From the NCBI GenBank assembly GCA_014800895.1, contig JAAVFG010000048.1, positions 1-42,778 of the forward strand: a stretch of 42,778 bases of DNA, read 5' to 3'. Positions within the stretch are counted from its first letter, which is position 1; each line of letters starts with the position of its first letter. This DNA is from Bacteroidales bacterium. Its GTDB lineage: Bacteria > Bacteroidota > Bacteroidia > Bacteroidales > Muribaculaceae. This document shows, piece after piece, positions 33,855 to 41,345 of the stretch. The position numbers and the translations under genes are program-made. The notes below the pieces were generated by a model. It was not told the DNA's origin. It was given only the letters and a program-made list of their open reading frames with translations, and did no database searches.

Positions 33855-34397
33855 ATGACAAGAGAATTTTATATCTGCGATGACAAGCTCTTCTGCATCA
33901 CTGACGGAGTAACTTCCGAAATTACGGAGAAGGACACGGAGCTTATAAACGAGATACTGGAAAGGGTGGAGACCTACTATCCTACGGCTATGAAAGCCTT
34001 GAATGAGGTATATGAAAAGAGCAGCCGGAATATAGGATATTTCAAGTATCTGCGCGCAAAAAGATTTCTGAAATGCAATTTCGGAGATCTTGATACCTCC
34101 CACAGTGATGATGAGAACGGAGTGTTCCATTTCGAGCGGATTCACTGTCCGTTGCGAGGAGAATGCAAGTATGAGGATGTGATCTGCAATCCGACATTCA
34201 GCACACGCCTGACACAAGCCGAGAAGAGAGTGATGAAGCTCTATTACGATTCCGACAATATCCTTGATATAGCTGACAAGCTTTATCTGTCAGGACACAC
34301 TGTAAAGAATCATATAAGGGCATCATACGCAAAGCTCGGGATTCATTCGAGAGCGGAGTTTGTGAAATATGCTGAACGACATAATTTATTCGGATAA
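33855..34397 (+). CDS. LuxR-type HTH transcriptional regulator (phage)
   Basis: 180 aa. The C-terminal 65 residues form a GerE/LuxR HTH: LTQAEKRVMKLYYDSDN, ILDIADKLYLSGHTVKNHI, RASYAKLGIHSRAEFVKYA. The N-terminal 110 residues are unlike known sensors; HCPLRGECKYEDVIC (about 95-109) holds three Cys and one His that could bind a metal. Such regulators are common in Bacteroidetes phages and mobile elements. It is likely a regulator of the early operon. Confidence 0.78.
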   Translation: MTREFYICDDKLFCITDGVTSEITEKDTELINEILERVETYYPTAMKALNEVYEKSSRNIGYFKYLRAKRFLKCNFGDLDTSHSDDENGVFHFERIHCPLRGECKYEDVICNPTFSTRLTQAEKRVMKLYYDSDNILDIADKLYLSGHTVKNHIRASYAKLGIHSRAEFVKYAERHNLFG

Positions 34398-34400
34398 GAT

Positions 34401-34607
34401 ATGGAAAGAACGATCATAAGAGGGAGTAAGGGTTTGGCTGATATTCTTGGAGTCCATTTTAATACTGTATTGAACTGGCGTAAGAAGGGCTTGCTTGATA
34501 AGGCGACAGTCGCAGAATACGGGAGAGTGATACTATACGATTTAGAATTAGTACTGGAGTGTCTGCATCACACTCCGGTGAAACAAGGAAGGAGGGAAGC
34601 TGTATGA
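34401..34607 (+). CDS. Small HTH protein (DUF3853/excisionase-like)
   Basis: 68 aa. GSKGLADILGVHFNTVLNWRKKGLL (about 8-32) is a MerR/excisionase-like winged HTH start, and GRVILYDLELVLECL (about 41-55) gives the wing and last helix, as in DUF3853 phage proteins. It begins 3 nt after the previous stop. It could act as excisionase or as an early regulator; the sequence does not decide. Confidence 0.65.
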   Translation: MERTIIRGSKGLADILGVHFNTVLNWRKKGLLDKATVAEYGRVILYDLELVLECLHHTPVKQGRREAV

Positions 34608-34804
34608 AATGCGCAATCTATATGATGATATGGTATGCAATGGTAATATTCGGAGTGCTCTGCATATTCTCAACTCCGGCAGATAACTCTGAAGCTTGGC
34701 TGAGCGAACTTATCAGATCCCAGCTTATCGGGTGGTTTATGCTCGTAGGAGCAAGACTAATGAGAAAGACTACATCAATTAGAAACATAATAAAAGAAAA
34801 CTGA
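34604..34804 (+). CDS. Small membrane protein
   Basis: 66 aa from the ATG at 34604, which overlaps the previous TGA (ATGA); this coupling argues for it over an earlier in-frame ATG at 34559. Two hydrophobic stretches (about 5-20, MMIWYAMVIFGVLCIF, and about 40-52, LIGWFMLVGARL) suggest one or two membrane passes. It is followed by a basic tail. The function is unknown. Confidence 0.6.
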   Translation: MKCAIYMMIWYAMVIFGVLCIFSTPADNSEAWLSELIRSQLIGWFMLVGARLMRKTTSIRNIIKEN

Positions 34805-34806
34805 CT

Positions 34807-35799
34807 ATGAGTTTATTCAAGAAGCCATCAGAGCTTACAGCAAAACCTGGAATCGTGGCAATGATCTATGGCACACCGGGCTCTGGAAAATCAACATTGG
34901 CATGTTCCGCTCCGGGAGCGGTGATGCTTGACTACGACGGCGGTGTCAACCGTATCAATGGTGCGCATCAGGTGCCGACACTACAGGTCCACACATGGGA
35001 GGAGACCGCGGAGGCTCTGAAGGAGATAAAGGAGAGTCCGGAGATTAAGACGGTGCTTATTGATACCGTCGGCAAGCAGCTCGCCTTCATGGAGGATTAT
35101 ATCAAACGCAACGTAACATATTCCAAAGGAGGGAATGCTGTCGAGACGAACCGGGACGGCTCGCTTTCGATGAAAGGATTCGGACGCAGAAAGCAGATGT
35201 TTGTGGATTTCATCAAGGAGATAACGGTGCTCGGCAAGAACGTTATCTTTATCGCTCACGACAAGGAAGACAAGGATGGAGATTTCCGCTATTTCCGTCC
35301 GGATGTAGGAGGATCTTCCGGAACTGACCTTATGCGTGAGCTTGACCTTGTGGGCTACATGCAGATCATCGGGAATGAGCGAACCATCACCTTTACTCCC
35401 ACCGGAGCTTACTATGCCAAGGATACCTGCGGAATGCCGGGTATCATCAAGCTGCCGGTGCTCATTAATGATAAAGGGGAGAATATCGGCGATAACAATT
35501 TCTTCTGCAAAGTGATAGATAGTTACCGTAACCGTATCAAGAGCAATCTGGAGAATAACCGTAAACTTGATGATCTGAAAACGGAGATCAATAGGAATCT
35601 GGAGGAGGTGACAGATGCAGATTCAGCCAACCGTTTTATCGAATGGTGCAAGGGTGTAGAGCATGTATATAATTCAGCAGCCATCGCAAAGGTCGGAATC
35701 TCGACTAAAGCGAAGGAACTCGGGCTGATATTCGACCTAAGCAGCAAGAGCTATAAGAATCCGGAGAAAAAAGAAATGAATGATGACAAAGCAGATTGA
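34807..35799 (+). CDS. Phage RecA-like ATPase (Sak4-type recombination protein)
   Basis: 330 aa. Walker A is YGTPGSGKST (about 21-30), LDYDGG follows (about 41), and Walker B is TVLIDTVG (about 78-85). NVIFIAHDKEDKDG (about 141-154) and FRPDVGGSSGTDLMRELDLVGYM complete an AAA_24/Sak4 core of about 220 residues. Sak4 proteins are small RecA-fold ATPases that help single-strand annealing with an SSB partner. An SSB-like gene lies two genes downstream, which supports the assignment. The C-terminal 100 residues are helical. The next gene overlaps its end by 20 nt. Confidence 0.78.
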   Translation: MSLFKKPSELTAKPGIVAMIYGTPGSGKSTLACSAPGAVMLDYDGGVNRINGAHQVPTLQVHTWEETAEALKEIKESPEIKTVLIDTVGKQLAFMEDYIKRNVTYSKGGNAVETNRDGSLSMKGFGRRKQMFVDFIKEITVLGKNVIFIAHDKEDKDGDFRYFRPDVGGSSGTDLMRELDLVGYMQIIGNERTITFTPTGAYYAKDTCGMPGIIKLPVLINDKGENIGDNNFFCKVIDSYRNRIKSNLENNRKLDDLKTEINRNLEEVTDADSANRFIEWCKGVEHVYNSAAIAKVGISTKAKELGLIFDLSSKSYKNPEKKEMNDDKAD

Positions 35800-36682
35800 G
35801 CGAAAGCCTGATTACAGGATATATCCGTCATTGCTTGATAAGTTTCAGGATCTCCTCGACTACGAAAGGTTAGCCGAGGAGGACTGGAACAGAGACAGTG
35901 AGACAGGAGAGTATAAGTTATCTCCCGATGAGATGTATCTGAAAATTGAGTCGGAGCTTATAGATACCATCAACAGGTGTCCGAAATCAGCCAATGAAGC
36001 CGCCGACAAGGGCACGGCTTTCAATGAGATAGTGGACTGTCTGATAGAGCATCGCAAGAGCTCCAGAAAGGATTGCAAGATATACTCCTGCTTCAACAGG
36101 GGAGGACTGAATGCGATAAAGGTGATCCGCGCGGAGATAAACGGTTTTGTCTTTGATTTTGACATAAATCTCTGTAAGGAAGCTGCGGAGTTCTTTGTCG
36201 GATCTCTTCCTCAATATTGTGCGGAAAGCACGATGCGGACTGCATACGGCGATGTTGAGATCTACGGATTCACTGATGAATGGGTCGGCAACAGAATGTA
36301 TGATATAAAGACCACCGGAAGATACTCCTTCGGGAAGTTTGAGCGGAAATGGCAGCGCCATGCTTATCCATGGTGTGCGATTGATTCCGGGATGGCTACC
36401 GAGATTGAGAGCTTCACATACTGGGTGGTGGAATGGGCTTATCAGAGGAAAGGAGATCCTCTGAAAGCAAAGAGCATCACGCAGGAGACGTACACCTACG
36501 ATCATCAGGACACGGAGATTAAGCTCAGGGAGCATGTGGAAAGATTTATCGAGTGGCTTGAAGCACGCCGATCCTACATTACAGACAAGAAGATATTCGG
36601 GGGAGAGAATCCGTCGGGGTATCATGGCGAGCCGATAAGTATAGACAAACTAAAGGAAGCAATATTTAAAGAGACAGCATAA
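35780..36682 (+). CDS. PD-(D/E)XK nuclease (phage RecB/Cas4/YqaJ-like)
   Basis: 300 aa. The likely catalytic core is GDVEIYGFTDEWVGNRMYDIKTTGR (about 151-175): an Asp in the GFTDE segment, then DIKTT (D-x-K). A Glu in the helix ADKGTAFNEIVDCLIEH (about 74-90) fits the first acidic position. The helix after the core (FERKWQRHAYPWCAID) resembles the Q-x3-Y motif of RecB-type nucleases. It probably resects DNA ends for the Sak4/SSB annealing system. The start overlaps the Sak4 gene by 20 nt, and its stop shares one base with the SSB start (TAATG). Confidence 0.7.
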   Translation: MMTKQIERKPDYRIYPSLLDKFQDLLDYERLAEEDWNRDSETGEYKLSPDEMYLKIESELIDTINRCPKSANEAADKGTAFNEIVDCLIEHRKSSRKDCKIYSCFNRGGLNAIKVIRAEINGFVFDFDINLCKEAAEFFVGSLPQYCAESTMRTAYGDVEIYGFTDEWVGNRMYDIKTTGRYSFGKFERKWQRHAYPWCAIDSGMATEIESFTYWVVEWAYQRKGDPLKAKSITQETYTYDHQDTEIKLREHVERFIEWLEARRSYITDKKIFGGENPSGYHGEPISIDKLKEAIFKETA

Positions 36683-37182
36683 TGGCATATAGAATATCAG
36701 GGAAAGTGTTGCACTTAGGAGAGATGCAGACACTTCCGGCAAAATCAGGGAATCTCTATACGAGGAGAGAGCTGGTGATAACGGTAAGGAAGTTTGATCC
36801 TTATACCGGATTTCCGACAGATGACACCCAGAACACGCCGAAGTTTATATTTTTCGGTCAGCAGTGTCAGCAGCTTGAACAGTTGAAGCCCGGGGATATA
36901 GTAGTGGTCCACTTCGATATATCCGGCAGGACATATGAGAAGGATGGAAAGACTGAGTATTTTACAGAAGTCAGACCTTTCAAGGTTGAGATTTCAGGAA
37001 GTGCGAGCCAACAGGCTCCAGCTCCTATCCAACAATCCGCTCAACAGCCATCTCAGGCTGTCACTCAGCCTCCACAAGCTCCTCAATATCCGCAACAATC
37101 CAATACCATTCCTCCGATGCAAACAACGGTTACAGACTCTAATTTCGGTTTTCCGGTACAGGATGACGACCTGCCGTTTTAA
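36682..37182 (+). CDS. Phage SSB-like protein (DUF3127)
   Basis: 166 aa. Residues 1-110 are an OB-fold-like domain: ISGKVLHLGEMQTLPAKSGN, RRELVITVRK, PKFIFFGQQCQQLEQLKPGD and VVVHFDISGRTYEKDGK. The linker (about 112-155) is very rich in Gln, Pro and Ala. The last six residues are DDDLPF, the acidic-hydrophobic tail by which SSB proteins recruit replication and repair partners. The sequence fits DUF3127, a Bacteroidetes phage SSB type. It lies between the nuclease and NinB genes. Confidence 0.85.
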   Translation: MAYRISGKVLHLGEMQTLPAKSGNLYTRRELVITVRKFDPYTGFPTDDTQNTPKFIFFGQQCQQLEQLKPGDIVVVHFDISGRTYEKDGKTEYFTEVRPFKVEISGSASQQAPAPIQQSAQQPSQAVTQPPQAPQYPQQSNTIPPMQTTVTDSNFGFPVQDDDLPF

Positions 37183-37193
37183 ATTAAGTAATT

Positions 37194-37634
37194 ATGCTGT
37201 ACGACCTTTCAATAGATCTCCAGGCAGAGAATTTCAAGAAGAGATGCAATGCATTATTCAAGAAGAGATGTGTCGTAGATCTTACAGAGAGAAGACCTCA
37301 ACGCACACTCCGGCAGAATGCCTACCTTCATGCCGCCCTTAGCTATTTCGGATTACAGTTCGGTTATAAGGCAGAGGAGGTAAAGCAATGGTATTTCAAA
37401 GAGCTATGCAATCCTGAACTTTTTGTAAGGACAATTTCAGACCGTCTCACAGGACAGGAGAGAAAAGTGCTGAGGTCGTCGGCGGATCTTGATACGGAAC
37501 AGATGACACTTGCCATAGAGCGGTTCCGTGACTGGGCTGCGAATGTGGCAGGTGTCTATATCCCTTCTCCGGATGAGCATCGGATGATAGAACAGATGGA
37601 GATAGAGATTCAGAGAGCCAAACAGTATTTATAA
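37194..37634 (+). CDS. NinB-like recombination protein
   Basis: 146 aa. TERRPQRTLRQNAYLHAALSYF (about 30-52) matches the NinB/Orf start (basic segment then QNxxyH). AEEVKQWYFKELCNPELF and ERFRDWAANVAGVYIPSPDEH follow as in the family. NinB-type proteins bind single-stranded DNA and help the recombination mediator step in lambda-like phages. It is placed between SSB and RusA, which supports the assignment. Confidence 0.78.
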   Translation: MLYDLSIDLQAENFKKRCNALFKKRCVVDLTERRPQRTLRQNAYLHAALSYFGLQFGYKAEEVKQWYFKELCNPELFVRTISDRLTGQERKVLRSSADLDTEQMTLAIERFRDWAANVAGVYIPSPDEHRMIEQMEIEIQRAKQYL

Positions 37635-37646
37635 ATAAGAGAGATT

Positions 37647-38012
37647 ATGACATACGACCATCAGATAATATACGGGCAGCCTCCAAGCAAGAGCAATTCC
37701 TATAAGATCATCACTATTGCAGGGCATTCGAGGCTTGGGAAGACAGAGGCAACCAAGAGATACGAGCAAAGCTTCTTCATGCAGTGCTCGCTAAGGAAGA
37801 AGGAGATCTCCAAGAGATTCAAGCTGACAATAGATGTCTATTTCGCCTCAGACCGTCCGGATCTTGACAATAGCCTGAAGTCGACGCTCGACTGCCTGCA
37901 GAGCTGCGGGGCAATAAAGAATGACCGCCTATGCGCCGAGATTCATGCCCGGAAGCTCATTGACAAGATGAATCCGAGAATAGAGTTCGACATCGAGGAG
38001 CTGATAAACTGA
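37647..38012 (+). CDS. RusA-like Holliday-junction resolvase
   Basis: 121 aa. The RusA core SDRPDLDNSLKSTLDCLQSCG (about 68-88) has the Asp pair in DLDN, and KNDRLCAEIHARKLIDKMNPRIEFDI (about 92-117) gives the third Asp and the end of the fold. The N-terminus (YGQPPSKSNSYKI) is also typical. The dimeric nuclease cuts Holliday junctions. It ends the recombination cassette; a 113-nt noncoding gap with a promoter motif follows. Confidence 0.88.
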   Translation: MTYDHQIIYGQPPSKSNSYKIITIAGHSRLGKTEATKRYEQSFFMQCSLRKKEISKRFKLTIDVYFASDRPDLDNSLKSTLDCLQSCGAIKNDRLCAEIHARKLIDKMNPRIEFDIEELIN

Positions 38013-38087
38013 TAAGTGAAAAGTTAAAACATTGTTAATCAATAAGTTAAATCTTAAATTTAATTTTTATCCAATGATTAAATTTTA

Positions 38088-38116
38088 TAACTTTACCTTC
38101 CCAAACTAAAAGTAAT
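38088..38116 (+). promoter_or_regulatory. Phage promoter/leader motif before the initiator gene
   Basis: TAACTTTAC (38088-38096) is a -7-like box. ACTAAAAGTAAT (38105-38116) follows 8 nt later, and the ATG is at 38126. The same two-part motif occurs at 40530-40560, and parts occur at 33498-33506 and 33826-33854. Confidence 0.55.
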
Positions 38117-38125
38117 AAAAAAGTA

Positions 38126-39055
38126 ATGACCTACATTGAGTTAATAAATGAGTTCTGGAAACAGAACGGTTTCAAGCCATTCAAGCCGATGGATGCCAAG
38201 ATGTACTTTTATTTGCTACATCAGTGCAACATTCGTGGTTGGCTTAACCCATTTCAATTGCAGACGAGAAATTTGGAGCTTGAGCTCGAGATTACTCGCA
38301 AGATGATTGAAGAGTCTAAGAACAGGCTCAAGCAGCGCGGTCTCATTGATTTTACAGTCGGAAGCAGACATAAATCTCCCTACTATACGATAATCGGAAT
38401 AGAGGTTACGGAGAATCCGGATAATTTCAATGTTTCCCACGGAAACACTAACGGAAACACTAACGGAAACACTAACGGAAACACTAACGGAAACACTCTA
38501 TATAATAAGACTAAGATATATACTAACAACAATAAAAATCTTCTACCGCGTGCGCGCGAGGAGAGGGAACTTGAACGGCTTGACGGCTTTCTTCAGGAAA
38601 TCACCGACAACCGCCATCAGATCTGGGAGAACAGTGTATGTAAAAAACTTGGTATCGACAGTGTAAGGGATTATCTCTATTCATTCCGTGAGCATGCTAT
38701 CCTTAACGCCGCTGTAGAGAGAATGGTTTCCATAAACGAAGTGAAGTCTTATTTCGTTAACTCTTTCCGCTATTTCACCAAAGATAATCCCTTATCGCTG
38801 CTTAAAAGCTATGAGGAGAAAGGGGAAGATGAGAGCTATGTCAAATTCTGCCACTGGATTCGCACCAAGTGTATGAATGTAGCCAAGGATCTGATACCGG
38901 TGACAGAGGATGAGTTTAAGGCTGTGGTAAAGGCTTATGGGAGCAGGGATCTCTTCGAAGCTGTAAAACAGATCAATGAGCGACCGGATATAACACAGAA
39001 GTATTTCAGTCTATACAGGCTGGTGATAAAATGGGTAGAGAATGGAACAAAATAA
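38126..39055 (+). CDS. Phage replication initiator / replisome organizer
   Basis: 309 aa. Residues 1-100 have a winged-helix look (FKPFKPMDAKMYFYLLHQCN; RKMIEESKNRLKQRGLIDF), as in DnaD/lambda-O-type initiators. Residues about 104-124 are a (GNTN) repeat, HGNTNGNTNGNTNGNTNGNT, encoded by 12-bp iterons. The C-terminal half is helical (LDGFLQEITDNRHQIWENSV; RYFTKDNPLSLLKSYEE). It precedes DnaB and overlaps it by 14 nt, so a helicase-loading job is expected. The assignment to initiator rests on the domain look, the iterons and the neighbour. Confidence 0.7.
   Translation: MTYIELINEFWKQNGFKPFKPMDAKMYFYLLHQCNIRGWLNPFQLQTRNLELELEITRKMIEESKNRLKQRGLIDFTVGSRHKSPYYTIIGIEVTENPDNFNVSHGNTNGNTNGNTNGNTNGNTLYNKTKIYTNNNKNLLPRAREERELERLDGFLQEITDNRHQIWENSVCKKLGIDSVRDYLYSFREHAILNAAVERMVSINEVKSYFVNSFRYFTKDNPLSLLKSYEEKGEDESYVKFCHWIRTKCMNVAKDLIPVTEDEFKAVVKAYGSRDLFEAVKQINERPDITQKYFSLYRLVIKWVENGTK
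38441..38497 (+). repeat. 12-bp iterons (4.75 copies) inside the initiator gene
   Basis: GGAAACACTAAC at 38441-38452, 38453-38464, 38465-38476 and 38477-38488, with GGAAACACT at 38489-38497. All copies are identical. Confidence 0.9.
38498..38545. other. AT-rich stretch next to the iterons (candidate DNA-unwinding element)
   Basis: About 48 nt rich in A and T (CTATATAATAAGACTAAGA and on) directly after the iterons, as in lambda-type origins where iterons in the O gene are followed by an easily melted segment. Confidence 0.5.
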
Positions 39056-40484
39056 TAGAGACACAATACAGACAGAGAATAACGGTCCGATAAGAGACCT
39101 TGAATGCGAGAAGGTGGTGATAGCATCTCTGCTGACCTCCGAATATGCAATGTCAGAATGCGAGTCGGTGCTTGATTCCGATTGTTTCTACGACCTCCAC
39201 CATCAGGAGATTTACAAGGCGATCAGGAGTGTTTATGATTCGGGAGAAGCAGTCTCTCTAATCACGGTAAATGCCGCACTTGCCAAGGATGGTTCGTCTG
39301 TGGCGTCCAATGAGGTATTTACAATCCTGAAGGATACGATGGTGGATCTTGATCCCTATCATCTCGCCGTACGTCTGAAAGAGCTTTCATATCGCAGGAG
39401 ACTTTGGGAAACAGGGATGAAACTCATGACAGAGAGCTGCATGGAGATGTATCCGGTAGATGAGATTCATAACGACGCCAAGAAAGGTATAGACTCTTTG
39501 TTTGATGATCTTACTAATCAAGTGACTACTCTTGCGGATGCTTACAAAGAGGTGCAGACACAGATGCTTCTTAACCGTGACAGAGAGCCGGGAACTATCT
39601 CCGGCACGCCAACCGGCTTCCCATGGATTGATAACAACGGAGGACTATCCGGAACTGATCTGATTGTCATAGGAGCTGACACATCGCAGGGTAAGACCTC
39701 ATTTGCAACTTCTGTGATTGTCAACGCCATCAAGAGCGGGGAGAAGATAGCTTTCTATTCGATGGAGATGACTCCCAAGCAGCTTGCCGCCCGTATAGCC
39801 TCAATGCAATCGGGGGTAATGTCGAAGGCAATTCTGAATGGGCAGATGGAGCTTAATGAAATCTATCGTGTGGATGCAGGTATGGATCATATCAACTTGA
39901 ATAACCTTTTCTTTGACGGGCGTTCTACAGCATCCCTTGACTCAATCATTACCTCTATCCGACAGTTAAAGAAGAAGCATGACATCAAGGGGGCATGTGT
40001 GGACTATCTTCAATTAGTAGGTGTGAGCGACAGCAAACTCAATAGAGAACAGGCAGTGGCTAAAATAGCCCGCGACCTTAAGAATCTTGCCAAGGAGCTT
40101 GACATCTGGATTATTGCGATCTCTCAGTTGGCACGAGGAGATAAGGGAAATCCCAAGCCTCTTATGTCAATGCTCCGCGATTCGGGACAGATAGAGCAGG
40201 CGGCTGATACAATCATACTCCTTTACCGACCGGAGGTCTATGGCAGATCTTATCCGGCTCCGTATGACAATGTATCGACATCCGGAACTTGTCTGGTGGA
40301 CATAGCCAAGGGACGAAACATAGGCACAGGCGATTTTATCTGCGGCTTCCGTAGAGAGAACACTCTATTCTATCCGCTATCTCCCACAGACCCTGTATTT
40401 TCAGGGAATGAAACCTCCTCCGGATCAGAGATCGCAGGCTCAAAAGTGAGCGGGCGGATGGAGCTTGAAGACTTACCGTTTTAA
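39042..40484 (+). CDS. dnaB: Replicative DNA helicase, DnaB type (phage)
   Basis: 480 aa. The N-terminal domain (about 18-110) has LECEKVVIASLLTSEYAM and FYDLHHQEIYKAI, as in DnaB. The RecA-like core has Walker A GADTSQGKTSFA (about 212; GxxxxxGKT), FYSMEMTPKQLAARIAS (about 238), VDYLQLVG (about 325, Walker B) and IIAISQLARGDKG (about 356). SMLRDSGQIEQAADTIILLYRPE follows (about 377-399). The protein ends MELEDLPF, much like the DDDLPF tail of the phage SSB. The 5' end overlaps the initiator gene by 14 nt. Confidence 0.93.
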   Translation: MEQNNRDTIQTENNGPIRDLECEKVVIASLLTSEYAMSECESVLDSDCFYDLHHQEIYKAIRSVYDSGEAVSLITVNAALAKDGSSVASNEVFTILKDTMVDLDPYHLAVRLKELSYRRRLWETGMKLMTESCMEMYPVDEIHNDAKKGIDSLFDDLTNQVTTLADAYKEVQTQMLLNRDREPGTISGTPTGFPWIDNNGGLSGTDLIVIGADTSQGKTSFATSVIVNAIKSGEKIAFYSMEMTPKQLAARIASMQSGVMSKAILNGQMELNEIYRVDAGMDHINLNNLFFDGRSTASLDSIITSIRQLKKKHDIKGACVDYLQLVGVSDSKLNREQAVAKIARDLKNLAKELDIWIIAISQLARGDKGNPKPLMSMLRDSGQIEQAADTIILLYRPEVYGRSYPAPYDNVSTSGTCLVDIAKGRNIGTGDFICGFRRENTLFYPLSPTDPVFSGNETSSGSEIAGSKVSGRMELEDLPF

Positions 40485-40505
40485 TGAAAAAATTAGCGTT
40501 GTATA

Positions 40506-40560
40506 TTTGGAAAATAAATATATTTATACTAATTTTACATACACAAACACTAAAAGTATT
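40506..40560 (+). promoter_or_regulatory. Consensus-like phage promoter with leader motif
   Basis: TTTG (40506-40509), a 20-nt spacer, TAATTTTA (40530-40537), and then AACACTAAAAGTATT (40546-40560) 6 nt before the ATG at 40567. Both promoter elements are in the Bacteroidetes positions. An open frame that starts at 40465 runs through this promoter; the ATG at 40567 is the better start. Confidence 0.6.
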
Positions 40561-40566
40561 TTATTA

Positions 40567-40926
40567 ATGAAAACAGCGTCAGATAAGCCCTTCTCAGGGC
40601 AAAACTCCCTGCAACCCATATCTTCTATCAGGGAGAATACAAATGGCTTAAATCAAGCCAAATTTCCATTATGTAAGATTAAGAAAATAACTGAGGAGGT
40701 CAGAGTATATCTCCCGACACCTGATGAAGATTGTGAGTTACGTATGCTCCTTGACAGTAATGGTTACAGATGGGGAAGTGGGGCTAACCTTAGGTATCTC
40801 TCATTCCGGAATGCAGGTAGTGTGCTTATGATCCAACCAGATCAGAGGGTGATAAGAAGTGCTTGTCAAGAATATGCAATAAGCTTCCGGGAGTTCTGCC
40901 ATGATTATCTCATCCCCAACAAATAA
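40567..40926 (+). CDS. Phage hypothetical protein
   Basis: 119 aa from the ATG at 40567, chosen because a promoter and leader motif lie directly before it. The N-terminus is polar and Ser/Asn-rich (SGQNSLQPISSIRENTNGLN). Residues about 55-115 look folded, with DEDCELRMLLDSNGYRWGSGANLRY. I do not recognise it. It is the first gene after dnaB and probably starts a new transcript of small accessory genes. Confidence 0.55.
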   Translation: MKTASDKPFSGQNSLQPISSIRENTNGLNQAKFPLCKIKKITEEVRVYLPTPDEDCELRMLLDSNGYRWGSGANLRYLSFRNAGSVLMIQPDQRVIRSACQEYAISFREFCHDYLIPNK

Positions 40927-40934
40927 AGAAAGAG

Positions 40935-41342
40935 ATGTGTGTGACATTACGATGTGAAAAAGAGTGTATGGATGGTTTCGCTCCATCTCTTACCCCCTCC
41001 CTCATCTCCTCACTTACCAATGCACTCAAAGCTGAACTTGACCGCACGGATCTTACCAAAGGCGCGGACTTTGACGATGAAGAACAATGGGAGGAGCGAG
41101 AGGTTTACGCCTCCTTTGGAGAATGGGAAATCGCTCTGACCTTTGACGTGAAGATGAAGCTGATAAGTGAGGATGGAGATTATTACACTCCCTCATATTC
41201 GGAGGTGTTGATAACAGACATAGACTGGATAGACACCCGGATAAGCAACGGAGATGAGGAATGGGATGATGATACAGAGATACCCGACTTTTACAAGATT
41301 GAGAAAGTTGTGGCAGAGTTTATAAACTTCAATTTGGATTGA
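40935..41342 (+). CDS. Phage hypothetical protein, acidic
   Basis: 135 aa, strongly acidic (runs such as DFDDEEQWEEREV and SNGDEEWDDDTEIPDF). Residues about 28-125 seem to form an alternating strand pattern (WEIALTFDVKMKLIS; EVLITDIDWIDTRI). A later ATG at 40968 (MDGFAPSLTPS) could be the true start. The family is unknown. It is 8 nt from the previous gene and 3 nt from the next. Confidence 0.5.
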   Translation: MCVTLRCEKECMDGFAPSLTPSLISSLTNALKAELDRTDLTKGADFDDEEQWEEREVYASFGEWEIALTFDVKMKLISEDGDYYTPSYSEVLITDIDWIDTRISNGDEEWDDDTEIPDFYKIEKVVAEFINFNLD

Positions 41343-41345
41343 GAT

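Noticed and set aside
35987..36625. 212-codon open frame on the minus strand
   Set aside because: Antisense to the PD-(D/E)XK nuclease gene, which fits the tightly packed rightward operon.
38441..38497. Short repeat array considered as CRISPR or as sequencing artefact
   Set aside because: Units are 12 bp without spacers, in frame, and fit origin iterons better.
40465..40566. Upstream extension of the gene at 40567
   Set aside because: It would overlap dnaB and run through a well-formed promoter and leader motif; the ATG at 40567 is a better start.
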